From: Yponomeuta sedellus
Taxonomy: Eukaryota > Arthropoda > Insecta > Lepidoptera > Yponomeutidae
Reading direction: 5' to 3'
Assembly (NCBI GenBank): GCA_934045075.1
Contig: OW203737.1
Coordinates: 1,632,001 to 1,696,000, forward strand
DNA length: 64,000 nt
The notes beneath the pieces are model-generated. The model saw nothing but the letters and a program-made list of their open reading frames with translations. It was not told where the DNA came from and ran no database searches. Below, in pieces: positions 31,430-42,292 of the stretch; position 1 is the first letter of the stretch; every line of letters begins with the position of its first letter. The position numbers and the translations under genes were made by a program.

Positions 31430-32042
31430 CATCATCATCAGCCCACCGCTGCCCACTGCTGGGTATAGGCCTTTTCCCCACTATGCCAAGCCTCACGGTC
31501 TCTCGCCATCCTCATCCAAGGACCCTCCACTGACTCTGCCACATCGTCTGACCATCCGGCCGCTGGTCTGCCCACCGACCGCTTTCCCGTTCTCGGCCGC
31601 CACTCTGTGACTGCTCTGGTCCACCTGCCGTCTTCCCGCCTTGCCAAGTGCCCCGCCTACCTCCACTTTAGTCTCGAGATCCGGTCCCCTACATCGTCAA
31701 CCTTCGTTTTACGTCGAATAACGATATTTTGGAACCCGATCTACGAGTCTAAGGCCCAACATGGAACGCTCCATAGCTCTCTGTGCTACTTTAACTCGGT
31801 GCATGTTCTGTTTTGTGAGCGTCCATGTTTCGGCCCCGTAAGTGAGGATGGGCAAGATACATTGGTTGAATGTCTTGGTCTTTAGACATTGCGGGATTTT
31901 TGACTTAAAGACATCGGCAAGTTTTCCAAAAGCAGCCCATCCCAACTGAATCCGCCGTGTGATCTCCTTGACCTGAGATTCTCGGTCAAAAGATAAACAT
32001 TGTCCAAGATAGACGTACTCGTCTACGTCTGTTCTCGTTCGT
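31430..32042 (-). pseudogene. RTE-type LINE C-terminus with exact 13-bp target duplication
   Basis: Minus-strand frames encode EYVYLGQ, then RRIQLGWAAFGKLADVF, then NQCILPILTYGAETW, then VAQRAMERSMLG, and in another frame EWRPRTGKRSVGRP and ARDREAW. These are the ordered motifs of the region after the catalytic palm of RTE-type reverse transcriptases. A frameshift separates the two halves and the endonuclease and catalytic palm are absent. The element ends in ATC/GAT triplets at 31430 and is bounded by 'aactgaacagaat' at 31417-31429 and 32043-32055, so it is one clean 5'-truncated insertion. Confidence 0.9.
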
Positions 32043-32055
32043 AACTGAACAGAAT

Positions 32056-32382
32056 ACTTATATATAATATAGAGTAATAGTTATATAGAATAGAATACGT
32101 AATATTTTAGACAACATAAAAAAGAGGAGGTTCTCCATTCGGCCACATATTTATATAGACACGTTGATATATCAAATTCTTTCCCAGGTTGAACGTTTTT
32201 ATTAATTTCTCAAAGAATTTAACATTTGGACGGTATCTGTTTAGACGATCCATTAGAAAATAATCAAATTCTCATTTTTGTGCTTACTACTTTCCCTAAC
32301 GGTGATTAAAATAAAATAATAAGATAAGAAACTTAAATTAAAAAAATATGTTTTAGTTTTGTACGCTTTGTGTAATATATAT
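32056..32382. other. Non-coding stretch
   Basis: AT-rich, nothing recognised. Confidence 0.45.
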
Positions 32383-32775
32383 ATTGGCCTTTTTGCATCT
32401 ACTTAATGAGATGATTTATACAGCGTCCAGTGGTATCTTCACTCACACTAGATGGGTGAAGGGACCACTCCGAAGCTGTAGTGCCTGGGTCATGGTTTTA
32501 TAGATGGTGTAGGCTTGCCCAGCACCTATACCATCCTGACAGCTTAGTCGGCCTAGCCCACAGGAAAGACTAGTCAATACGTGCGGAGCCAACCAAGCCG
32601 CGGGTTTCCTCACGATGTTTTCCTTCACCGTTAGCGTGTGGTATTGCGACTGCAAATTCGCAAATGTACGTAACTTTGAAATTAAACAAAGTCATTGGTA
32701 CACGCCCGCACTCGGGATCGAACCTGGGGCTCTCGCTTGCCAGTCTATGGTTCTACCCACTGAGCTACCACCGCT
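32383..32775 (-). mobile_element. SINE-G, full length (minus)
   Basis: Tail 'ggcctttttgcatctact' at the left; tRNA-like head 'ctacccactgagctaccacc' at the right. Very similar to 34708-35103 in the opposite orientation 2 kb away, so the two could pair as a long hairpin. Confidence 0.88.
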
Positions 32776-32914
32776 GTACGCTTTGTACATTTGTGAAATT
32801 ATAGTAACAATACCACTACGTAATTTCCAATGAAATAAGCTCGCCATGTACATTTTTTTATTTTCATATACTTGTGCGTTCTTTATAATTTTTATGTGTA
32901 AAGTATAAAGTACA

Positions 32915-33215
32915 AATTATGTAATGGTGAAGGAAAACATCGTGAAGAAACTCGAGTGTAGGATGTGTTCAGCGCTTGAAATTCAATTCCGGGTTTGAAT
33001 CCCGGCTAGGGACAATAAAAGCCCAGGTCTTGGATGTTTACATGTTTGTGACGTCGTTGTTTCTGGTTCCCACGACACAGGGCATCCTAGTGTTGGGCCA
33101 GAAGCAATGTATGTGCTTAAAAAAAAGGTCACGGTGGCCACGCGTGGTAATTAAGCCCGTACTCTCTCTTTGAGAGAAGGCCTGCACCCTGCAGACGTAT
33201 ATAGACTACAGAAGA
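32915..33215 (+). mobile_element. Truncated SINE-E and other SINE pieces
   Basis: 32915-32974 is a SINE-G-like fragment ('aaaacatcgtgaagaaactc'). 32980-33118 is SINE-E from its B box to 'agaagcaatgtatgtgct', without a pentamer tail. 33130-33215 is a fragment of the repeat also seen at 36085 and 49700. Confidence 0.7.
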
Positions 33216-33310
33216 AAAAAAAAATTTGTTCCCAATTTATATACAAGACTTTTAATGATACTTTCTTTCTGATTTTATTTCTACTAGGTACTTGACATAA
33301 TTATTACTTT

Positions 33311-33495
33311 AAAAACCTATTTAGAGGCTGAAAATTCCGCCCATGCCGGGCGCCGAACCCGCGACCTCTGGCTAACCGTACCAGCCCTCTCCCAACTGAG
33401 CTAATGAGCGGCACTTGCCCATTAGCCTCTAATTAGGTTTTTAAAATTGTCCTCAGCACCGGTTAGTGCATCAAAAAGAATATAATAATTATGAC
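33311..33495. mobile_element. Head-to-head SINE-A pair, right copy internally deleted
   Basis: Minus copy 33311-33416; the plus copy 33417-33495 jumps from 'gcccatta' straight to 'gcctctaattaggttttt', a deletion of the tRNA-like core. Confidence 0.75.
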
Positions 33496-33790
33496 TATTA
33501 ATAGGTAAAATCAAGTTTATTATTTATTGTCATGATGACAATTGATTCCAGGACGTTTATATGTTCCTTATGCTACCAGATTAAAAAAATAAATAAAAAC
33601 AGAGCTCGAATTTTCGTCCTACGGAACCCTCAGATGCGAAAAAACACCTCGCACTTGGCTGGCTTTTGTGTAATGAAAGTGGAAGTTAATTTCACGATAA
33701 CAATGTTGTTTTTGTACTCCAGAGCGCTTTAGGCGTGTCCCGTGATACGCTCATCAGTTAAATTAGTTAAACTTGATTATATACGAGGAA
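33496..33790. other. Non-coding stretch
   Basis: The short frame at 33532-33732 has no recognised domain. No repeat identified. Confidence 0.4.
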
Positions 33791-34153
33791 GCGCTCGTGG
33801 CGTAGTGGAACCGAGTGATTAGGATCAATAACTAGGTTTAAGCAACAACAGGCGCAGTCAGGTTCTGGATGGGTGACCATCCCGTGACTACCGCTAGAGG
33901 CATTTTTTCCGAGGCCACCGTTGTTCTATAGGCACGTTCAGCCGTTTGTGCTGGCTATCATTTAATGGCAGTCGTTAAACCATGTTAGAGGCTTTATGGG
34001 CGGCTTGATAACTTCTGAAAGTAAGGCCCGTCATTGTCTTACAATCCTCCTCCAACCCGCACTTGGCCCCCTAGGTGGAGTATATAGTCTTACGTTCCTG
34101 CGATGCAGGAAAAGACCCGTGCCCCAGCAGTGACAATATACAAAGGGTGGATA
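33791..34153 (+). mobile_element. SINE-5S, near full length
   Basis: 5S-like head ('ttaagcaacaacaggcgcag', 'ggatgggtgaccatcccg') through to 'acaaagggtggata'. Confidence 0.85.
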
Positions 34154-34236
34154 CCATATACGAGGTATTACAATATCCCCATGGGTATTAAGTAATGGGA
34201 GGTATTACAATATTCACATGGCGATTCGATAACAAC

Positions 34237-34318
34237 CTTTGTATGGTTCTTACGGAGACAAAAAATAATAATGAATGAATCGACGATTTGGCGGTACGAA
34301 GTTCGCTGAGTCAGCTAG
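34237..34318 (+). mobile_element. Helitron-like 3' end
   Basis: 'ggcggtacgaagttcgctga' leading to CTAG at 34315-34318. The 5' part is missing. The roughly 100 bp that follow (34320-34424) are shared with 55000-55110. Confidence 0.65.
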
Positions 34319-34424
34319 TATTTAATGAAAATAAAATCATCTCCTTGGCAAATAAATATCATTATCGTTACCTTTACAGTTGTGGTTGTATTTGTGGTTT
34401 TTTAGGCTTTCCGTACCCAAAGAG

Positions 34425-34664
34425 TTCGATATCAACCCTTGTATGTCCCCACTGCTGGGGCACGGATCTCTTCCTGCATCGCAAGAAGGTTAGGCCATAC
34501 TCCATCATGGGGGCCAAGTCCGGGTTGTTGGAGGATTGTAAGGCGGTGGCGGGCCTTACTGTCAGATGTTATCAAGCAGCCTATAAGGCCTCTGACATGG
34601 CTTAATTACTGCCATTGCATGACAGCCGGCACCAAAGACGTGCCTTGCGAAGCACTGAATCCAT
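34425..34664 (-). mobile_element. SINE-5S, truncated (minus)
   Basis: Begins 'cgatatcaacccttgtatgt' and breaks off after 'gtgccttgcgaagcactg', so the 5S-like head is lost. Confidence 0.83.
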
Positions 34665-34707
34665 GGGGATTAAGAATGATATGATAGAACATACTGGCTT
34701 TTTGAGC

Positions 34708-35103
34708 GGTGGTAGCTCAGTGGGTAGAACCATAGACTGGCAAGCGAGAGCCCCAGGTTCGATCCCGAGTGCGGGCATGTACCAATGACTTTGTTTAATT
34801 TCAAAGTTACGTACATTTGCGAATTTGCAGTCGCAATACCACACGCTAACGGTGAAGGAAAACATCGTGAGGAAACCCGCGGCTTGGTTGGCCCCGCACG
34901 TATTGACTAGTCTTTCCTGTGGGCTAGGCCGACTAAGCTGTCAGGATGGTATAGGTGCTGGGCAAGCCTACACCATCTATAAAACCATGACCCAGGCACT
35001 ACAGCGTCGGAGTGGTCCTTTCACCTATTTAGTGTGAGTGAAGATACCACTGGACGCTGTGTAAATCATCTCATTAAGTAGATGCAAAAAAAGGCCAATA
35101 TTA
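34708..35103 (+). mobile_element. SINE-G, full length
   Basis: tRNA-like head 'ggtggtagctcagtgggtag' to tail 'gcaaaaaaaggccaatatta'. Inverted partner of 32383-32775. Confidence 0.9.
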
Positions 35104-35629
35104 TTATTATACTGGCTTTTAGTCATAAGGGCACCAATTGAACTCTGCATCCTTACAAACACGTTTTTTATTTCATGTGGTGTGTCACTACGCTTGCTAT
35201 AGTATCATTACGTGAAGCGTCACCAACAAAGTCAAACGGAGACACGATGGCCGGCGAAGCCATTAATGGACGTCAGTGCAAACACAATAAAGTCGGCGAC
35301 CAACTCTGAACAGCTGGCTGTTGTCTTTACAAGCAAAGTTGTTGATTGAAGACCTTTATTGCACGATTTTCTCCGCGACTGAAAGTAACCTGAAAACGTT
35401 TTAGCAACAACCACCTGTTTTTTAATATTAATTTAATTACTAAAAGTGACGGGCTGAAAACCAGCGCCGAGACTACGCATGCAGTCACGGCAATAAAGCT
35501 GAGCCCATTCCTTTTTACCACAAACATGTGAATGAGACAATAATTATTATTTACTCCTTTTGTGTGGTGCATAAAACTTTTTTCACTTTCCCTTTTATGT
35601 AGCCTATAAACGTTCATGTATATATGAGT
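35104..35629. other. Non-coding stretch with a LINE 3' fragment
   Basis: 35448-35515 resembles the LINE end at 3950 ('gctgaaaaccagcgc'). Otherwise nothing coding is recognised. The minus frames at 35232 and 35327 have no domain. Confidence 0.5.
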
Positions 35630-36075
35630 ATATTATATGAAAATATTATGTATGTCAGGAAAAATATTAGTAACTTTAAAACTGTAGGTAGCCAGCACAA
35701 TGTAAGTAGGTACTAGAAATAAACATAAACTTTTGATCTCAAGATTTAGGCTAGCAACGGTTAATACATCCTTTATAGGGCATTGTATACGCTTCTATAA
35801 TAAAATCCCTGAAGATATATTAAGTTTGACTGAAACACGGTTCAAAAAATGTTTGTGCCAAAAGGGCTACTATATAATGTTAAGGATTATTTAGATGACA
35901 AAGATGTCGGGAATTAAAGCATGTACAACGCATGAGTTTTATTCCTGTTAATTAAGGACTTTGAAAAGACTAAGTTTGGAGTTGTAATCTAGTTTTTGAA
36001 ATGGACACCTAGTTTGACTTGTAACGTTTATTAAGTCGCAGTTTCTGCGCTACTTTGAATAAATACTTTTCATTT
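35630..36075 (+). mobile_element. LINE-K, C-terminal coding remnant and 3' UTR
   Basis: A frame with RNKHKLLISRFRLATVNTSF, then IRFYNKIPEDILSL, then a degraded FKK...YY tail, 'gtaacgtttattaag' and a CATTT tail. It is the longest LINE-K copy here, frameshifted near the C-terminus. Confidence 0.75.
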
Positions 36076-36136
36076 AATTTCATTTCGTCTCACTGCAGTG
36101 CTCAGGCCTTCTCTTAGAGAGACGCGTGGTAATTAA

Positions 36137-36310
36137 GTATGACAGCCGGCACCAACGGCTTAGCGTGCCTTGTGAAGCTCGGAGCACTCGGAATAATGCT
36201 ACTAGTGGTAGACACGGAACGGTCACCCATCCTGCACCTAACCGCGCCTGTTGTTGCTTAACTCAAGTGATTGATTCCAATGTTTGGTTCGGCTAGGCCA
36301 CGTGCGCTTA
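36137..36310 (-). mobile_element. SINE-5S, 5' half (minus)
   Basis: Runs from 'gacagccggcaccaacggct' to the inverted 5S-like head 'gcgcctgttgttgcttaact'. The 3' half is absent. 36085-36135 is a separate small repeat fragment. Confidence 0.8.
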
Positions 36311-36566
36311 GTAACAATCTTCGTAAATGCAACGTTTCCAAATGTCTGCAACGTTCTAATACAGCACGTTGTTCCCGAGACAGTTATTCCCGCAGCCAAG
36401 AGTATTTCTATCACAGAGGCAGTTCGGTGGTTAATTGCCCAAGTAAGCAACAGCTTGCTCGATTTAATATCGAACTTAGGTCAACGAGCTGAATTTTGTT
36501 GGGTAGAACTTTAGCCTTTGCATCTAATAACTTGTCTATAATACTGATGTCTACATTTGTTTACAT

Positions 36567-36705
36567 TTGTCTACATTTCACTGATGCCGGTGAGTCGCCC
36601 ATTAGCTCAGTTGGAAAGAGCGCTGGCACGGAGAGCCAGAGGTCGCGGGTTCGAATCCCGGCATGGGTGGAATTTTTGGGCTCTAAATGGGTTTTTAAAA
36701 TTTTC
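36567..36705 (+). mobile_element. SINE-A
   Basis: 'tcactgatgccggtgagtcg', tRNA-like core and 'gcgggttcgaatcccggc'. The tail is altered ('gggctctaaatgggttttt'). Confidence 0.85.
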
Positions 36706-37053
36706 TATAATACCATAACTTGTTTAATAATACGTTTCGACAAAAAACGTATTATAAACAAGTAGTGATTTTCATTCCATTGGTGGCGCTAACCAATGGA
36801 AAGAGAAACAGAATTAAGAAACATAATTCTGGTTTTTACGGCGTCCGGTTTCCCTGCTTAGTTTCAGCCGAAACGTTATTCCAGCAATGCTAACAGGACA
36901 AACAGATAGACTGGCAATTCGTTCCATATTAGTTAGAACAGCCGTGTTAAATGCAGGCACGCAATTCGCCAAACCAACCTTCATGGCTGGTCACGACCGC
37001 TGGCCGCGTGCACCAGCAATCGATTAAGTAAACCCAGTTCAAGGGCTAATCTA
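36706..37053. other. Non-coding stretch
   Basis: Nothing recognised apart from a small palindrome around 36733-36758 (acgttt/aaacgt). Confidence 0.4.
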
Positions 37054-37347
37054 TCTATAATATAAAAATGAATCGCTGAATGTGTTGGTAAGCGCAAATC
37101 TCGAGAGCAGCTGAACCGATTTCGCTGATTTTTGTAGGCGGTACAAAGTTCGCTGGGTCAGCTAGTAGTCATAAATGAATCGCTGAATGTGTTTGGTAAG
37201 CGCATATTTCGAGAACAGCTGAACCGATTTCGCTGATATTTTTTTAGAATATTCCTTGAAGTACGAGGATGGTTCTCACAGAGAGGAAACTAAAAAAAAT
37301 ATAAAGAATCGACTGTTAGGCGGTACGAAGTCCGCTGGGTCAGCTAG
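37054..37347 (+). mobile_element. Two Helitron-like elements in head-to-tail tandem
   Basis: Copy 1: TC start at 37054 to CTAG at 37162-37165, internally deleted. Copy 2: about 37169 to CTAG at 37344-37347. Both carry 'gctgaaccgatttcgctgat' and the GCGG...CGC hairpin before CTAG. Confidence 0.72.
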
Positions 37348-37354
37348 TAGGTAT

Positions 37355-37575
37355 TATATTAGTAGCTGTTTCCCGCGGTGTTGCCCGCGGTTTATCGATT
37401 TTTCCGATGGGAATAAGATACTTTCCCGCAGAAAAACGCAGCCTATGTGTTAATACAAGGTGTCAGCTAACTCCATACGAAATTTTGTTAAAATCACTGC
37501 AGCCATTTAGAGGTGAAGAAGTAACAAACATACACATTCACAAACTTTCGCTTTTTTAATATTTGTGTGATGATT
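37355..37575 (-). mobile_element. Second Helitron-like subfamily (minus)
   Basis: On the minus strand 'gcgaaagtttgtgaatgtg', 'ttgttacttcttcacctc' and an end in 'ccgcgggaaacagcta'. Related to the longer plus copy at 41750-42077. Confidence 0.55.
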
Positions 37576-37690
37576 TTATTTTATGGAGCCTATAAACGTC
37601 CCCCGAAAAACAATGGAAATCGGAAATTATCTGAATAAAAATCATACATAGGTACAAGGCAACAGACCTACTTTAATCCGACTACGAAAG

Positions 37691-38053
37691 AAGCGCTTGT
37701 GGCCTAGTGGAACCGAGTAACTGGAATCAATTACTCGGTTTAAGCAACAGCAGGCGCGGTCAGGTGCTGGGTGGGTGGCCATCCCGTGGCTTCCGCTAGT
37801 GGCATTTTTCCGAGCGCTTCCGTGCTTCGCAAGGCACGTTAAGCCGTTGGTGATAGCTGCCATGTAATGGCAATCGTTAAAACATGTTAGAGACCTTATG
37901 GGCGTCTTCATAACTTCAAACAGTAAGGCCCGCCACTGTCTTACAATCCTCCACCAACCCGGACTTGGCCCACGTGGTGGAGTATGGCCTAACCTTCCTG
38001 CGATGCAGGAATAGACCTGTGCCCCAGCAGTGGCGACATACAAAGGGTTGATA
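37691..38053 (+). mobile_element. SINE-5S, near full length
   Basis: 5S-like head 'taagcaacagcaggcgcgg' and 'ggtgggtggccatcccg', ending 'acaaagggttgatatc'. Confidence 0.86.
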
Positions 38054-38448
38054 TCAATTACCAAGGAGCCGATTTTGCGAGTACATTATGTTGTTCACTC
38101 AACTCCCAGGTTTAAGGTTACCATAACTGAGACAGAACTTCTACTTGTGAACTGGGGTCTAAGCATAAACCACCAACCAGCGTGTTGTGGTCGTTTTATG
38201 TCACAGATAATCAAATGCAGAAATCCCACACAGTATATGTGAAGTTACCTAGTTAGGTACGGGATAATAGTGGACTTTAGCAAAAAAACAGTAATAACAT
38301 CAAATAATTCAGCAAACGTAATATATTTTCCATTGACGTAGGAAAAAAGTAAAGTCAGTGACACTCGTCACTCATCCATAGACAGTATAGGAACTATAGC
38401 AGTATTCATGGTTTGTATTGGAGCAGTGTTAGAAAACAGACTTATTAA
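38054..38448. other. Non-coding stretch
   Basis: No gene or known repeat recognised. Confidence 0.4.
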
Positions 38449-38556
38449 CCTTCTAACGGGCAGAGCTAGTCTACATTTTTCATTGTAGGGACTTTACATC
38501 AAAGTAATAAGGTTAAATTTATTGTGGGAACTATTACACCATTGCTCTGTTATGGG
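38449..38556. mobile_element. piggyBac-type MITE flanked by TTAA
   Basis: TTAA at 38445-38448 and 38557-38560. Ends 'ccttctaacgggca' and inverted 'cccataacagagca'. A diverged relative of 14885-15016. Confidence 0.6.
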
Positions 38557-38559
38557 TTA

Positions 38560-38840
38560 AACACTTTAGGGGGCATTGCATACGATTCAACAATAAGATC
38601 CTTAAAGATATAAAAAGCTTGTCAGAATCTTCGTTCAAAACATTGTGTAAATGTGCTTAAATAAAAAAAAAAATGTCTAGAGTTTATAGTTAATTCGCCA
38701 ATAAAGTGTTCTCTGTCTATATATCTGTCAAAAGCACTTTTTGTGCCAAGAAGGCTTCTATAGTACCTCTTATTTCAATATTATTTAGTTGATAAAGATA
38801 TGTGGACTAAAAGCCAGTTCAATGCATGAGTTTCAAGTAT
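38560..38840 (+). mobile_element. Decayed LINE-K 3' end
   Basis: 'gggcattgcatacgattcaa', 'tttttgtgccaagaaggc' and 'attatttagttgataaaga' align with LINE-K at 35780-35920 with many indels and an inserted LINE-H-like piece ('aataaagtgttctctgtct'). Confidence 0.6.
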
Positions 38841-39045
38841 TAGAACGATTTTTAAACTCTGTACATACCAACGTTTAAAATAATACGTTATAATAATTTG
38901 TCTCATTTTTCTGCAATATAGTGTAACTCTTTATATTAAGGCCTCTTTTTCAGGCGCAAAAGGTGCTAACTAGCGCCACTGATGGAATAAAGATCATAAT
39001 TTGTTTTATAAAACGTTTTTTCATATAGTAAACATCAAAAATCTT

Positions 39046-39240
39046 TAAAACCCTATTTAGAGACTAAAAATTCCACCCATGCCGGGACTACAATCCGCGA
39101 CCTCTGGCTATCCGTGCCAGCGCTCCCCCAACTGAGCTAATGGGCGACTTACCGGCATCAGTGAAATTTCGAACCTCTTTACAATAATTCAAATTTGCAA
39201 GTTATGCAAATTACTTCAGCCAGATGCATTAAAAAGAATA
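39046..39240 (-). mobile_element. SINE-A (minus) with 5' extension
   Basis: 'cctatttagagactaaaaat', inverted core 'ctgagctaatgggcgactta', 'ccggcatcagtgaaatttcg', then the extension up to 'ttcagccagatg', directly joined to another SINE-A tail 'cattaaaaagaatataat'. Confidence 0.8.
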
Positions 39241-39975
39241 TAATCAAAAATCTTAACAACTGTTTTTAAAACCTATAATCTAGACCTAGGATCAAAAACC
39301 CATCTTTAATCGATTTCTGCCAATAAATTGACGTTTTAGCGGAAATCACTGAAAGTCCTAGGATGTGTATATTACGTTCTAGGTTTATGTTCTAAAAATA
39401 ATTATCACAAATATTAAGATTTTTCTATGTTTTCTTTTTCAAAAAAAGCACCTTATCTACTAAAGTTCAATAGGTCGCAGTTTGTTAGGCCCTTTGAATA
39501 AAACATGTTGACTTCTAAGGAATATGTTTGGTTTGAGGCGACTTTATCTGCGTATTCTTATGCAAAGACTGAGCGATAACCGGTGTTACCTTTTCGAACT
39601 CTATCTCTTAGGAAATCTAGAGTATGTGTCACTGGTACGTAAATGCATTCCGGTTTTCATTGCAAGATAAGGGGAAAGCGAAGTATCAACAAATCAAAAT
39701 CAAATATTTATTGAGCAGAACAAAACATAACAGTGTATAAAATAACATATTTGAAACTTTCGCGACTTGTACACATAGAAGATGCGAACGGGTGCCAGCC
39801 ATCAGTCTTCTCGTGACCACGATGGCTGTAACGTCGTCGAAACGTCGAGGTAAAATACCAATAAATTACTAAGCGATTAAGCCCCGAAAATATTCTAAGT
39901 GCATAAAATATCTCTGAACCCCATACTGTATCTAATTGTATTTAGTTGTATAAGTATAATATAAGCTAATTTTAA
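39241..39975. other. Non-coding stretch
   Basis: 39864-39900 is the inverse of 27531-27566. 39760-39860 looks like a decayed LINE 3' UTR ('gtaacgtcgtcgaaacgtcg'). No gene. Confidence 0.45.
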
Positions 39976-40043
39976 GTTTTTTTTTTCTCATTAATTAAGT
40001 GAACTGTAAGTTCTTTATGAGAAATAAATGTCTTTGAACCTAA
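39976..40043 (+). mobile_element. LINE 3' end fragment (copy 2)
   Basis: Near-identical to 4800-4872 ('ttctcattaattaagtgaac' ... 'aataaatgtctttgaacc'). Confidence 0.65.
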
Positions 40044-40194
40044 TATTAACAATTTAATTGTGTCTTGAGGCACAGTTCTTCATTTGGGGTATCACTTTGT
40101 ATTGGTAAATACATATCCATCCATCCATCTCCTTAAACTCATACAATTTTTCTTATAAGAACATTATGTCAAAACACTTTCATAAACATAACTG

Positions 40195-40385
40195 ACGACC
40201 TCTGTGGCGTAGCGGTAGCGCGTCTGCCTACCATGCAAGAGGTCCCGGGTTCGAGTCCCGGCTGGGAACAAAAAAAAACCCAGGTCTTGGATGTTTACAT
40301 GTTTGTGATGTCGTTGTTTCTGGTTCCCACGACACAGGGTACCCTAGTGTGGGGCCAGAAGCAATGTATGTGCTTGTATGTAAAT
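40195..40385 (+). mobile_element. SINE-E, full length, source of the following array
   Basis: Intact tRNA-like head 'gacctctgtggcgtagcgg', 'tctgcctaccatgcaagagg' and B box 'gggttcgagtccc', then 'cccaggtcttggatgtttac', and 3' end 'agaagcaatgtatgtgcttg' running into GTTAT units. Confidence 0.9.
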
Positions 40386-41670
40386 GTTATGTTATGTTAT
40401 GTTATGTTATGTTATGTTATGTTATGTTATGTTATGTTATGTTATGTTATGTTATGTTATGTTATGTTATGTTATGTTATGTTATGTTATGTTATGTTAT
40501 GTTATGTTATGTTATGTTATGTTATGTTATGTTATGTTATGTTATGTTATGTTATGTTATGTTATGTTATGTTATGTTATGTTATGTTATGTTATGTTAT
40601 GTTATGTTATGTTATGTTATGTTATGTTATGTTATGTTATGTTATGTTATGTTATGTTATGTTATGTTATGTTATGTTATGTTATGTTATGTTATGTTAT
40701 GTTATGTTATGTTATGTTATGTTATGTTATGTTATGTTATGTTATGTTATGTTATGTTATGTTATGTTATGTTATGTTATGTTATGTTATGTTATGTTAT
40801 GTTATGTTATGTTATGTTATGTTATGTTATGTTATGTTATGTTATGTTATGTTATGTTATGTTATGTTATGTTATGTTATGTTATGTTATGTTATGTTAT
40901 GTTATGTTATGTTATGTTATGTTATGTTATGTTATGTTATGTTATGTTATGTTATGTTATGTTATGTTATGTTATGTTATGTTATGTTATGTTATGTTAT
41001 GTTATGTTATGTTATGTTATGTTATGTTATGTTATGTTATGTTATGTTATGTTATGTTATGTTATGTTATGTTATGTTATGTTATGTTATGTTATGTTAT
41101 GTTATGTTATGTTATGTTATGTTATGTTATGTTATGTTATGTTATGTTATGTTATGTTATGTTATGTTATGTTATGTTATGTTATGTTATGTTATGTTAT
41201 GTTATGTTATGTTATGTTATGTTATGTTATGTTATGTTATGTTATGTTATGTTATGTTATGTTATGTTATGTTACGTTACGTTACGTTACGTTACGTTAC
41301 GTTACGTTACGTTACGTTACGTTACGTTACGTTACGTTACGTTACGTTACGTTACGTTACGTTACGTTACGTTACGTTACGTTACGTTACGTTACGTTAC
41401 GTTACGTTACGTTACGTTACGTTACGTTACGTTACGTTACGTTACGTTACGTTACGTTACGTTACGTTACGTTACGTTACGTTACGTTACGTTACGTTAC
41501 GTTACGTTACGTTACGTTACGTTACGTTACGTTACGTTACGTTACGTTACGTTACGTTACGTTACGTTACGTTACGTTACGTTACGTTACGTTACGTTAC
41601 GTTACGTTACGTTACGTTACGTTACGTTACGTTACGTTACGTTACGTTACGTTATGTTATGTTATGTTAT
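40386..41670 (+). repeat. 1.3-kb pentamer array with GTTAT and GTTAC blocks
   Basis: About 177 uninterrupted GTTAT units (40386-41270), then about 76 GTTAC units (41271-41650), then four GTTAT units (41651-41670). No other substitution is visible. It grows out of the SINE-E 3' tail. The 440-480 residue open frames (MLCYV/TLRYV repeats) arise because a pentamer without stops is open in every frame of this strand; they are not genes. Confidence 0.97.
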
Positions 41671-41749
41671 AAAATAAATAGTCTGTTTTGCCTTTTAATG
41701 TCTCCTCTACAGACTCTTTATACGGCGTTTTGGAGTGTTTTTGGAATCA

Positions 41750-42077
41750 TACTAATACGCGTATTATAAATGCGAAAGTTTGTAAGTATGGATGGATGTT
41801 TGTTACTCTTTCACGTAAAAAGTACTGAATGGATTTTAATGAAACTTTACAATAATATAGCTTATACATCAGAATAACACACAGGCTACAATTTATGAGG
41901 ATATTATGTGAATTGTCCAAAATATGACCAATAACTATTAAGTAAGTAAGAATAAATCTACCATCTGCGAACTATTCTGGCGTGCGCTGCTAAAACCTTT
42001 TCTACGCCACGCTAATACATGTATTAACTACTCAAAATATAAACTCCTGCGCAGACAAAGTCGCGGGCGCCAGCTAG
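41750..42077 (+). mobile_element. Helitron-like element, second subfamily
   Basis: 'attataaatgcgaaagtttg', 'ggatgtttgttactctttca', 'atggattttaatgaaactt', and an end 'gtcgcgggcgccagctag' with CTAG at 42074-42077. No inverted termini and no coding region. Confidence 0.72.
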
Positions 42078-42215
42078 TGTTTTGTAATTTAATATTTTAT
42101 CTAGTAAATACCTACCGACCTTAACTCCTGCTCTAAATAAAACGGCCTGAGGGAAATTACATCCGTAGAGCTGGGGAGTGCTAAACACCACCGTTTAACT
42201 AATTAGTGGTATTTT

Positions 42216-42292
42216 TAAAAACCTATTTAGAGGCTAAAAATTCCACCCATGTCGGGAATCGAACCCGCGACCTCTGGCTATCCGTGCCAGCG
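42216..42292 (-). mobile_element. SINE-A 3' half (minus), interrupted
   Basis: 'cctatttagaggctaaaaat' to 'ctatccgtgccagc', where a palindromic element begins in place of the expected 'gctcttccaactgag'. Confidence 0.78.

Noticed and set aside
36238..36514. Three overlapping 70-76 residue frames on both strands
   Set aside because: They start within a SINE-5S fragment and show no domain.
40386..41670. Telomeric or interstitial telomere repeat
   Set aside because: The unit is TTATG/TTACG, not TTAGG, and the array grows from a SINE-E tail in the same register.
40233..41769. 440-480 residue open frames of repeated MLCYV/TLRYV
   Set aside because: A stop-free pentamer repeat is open in every frame of that strand by necessity. 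There is no domain or codon evidence, and the sequence is a SINE tail array.
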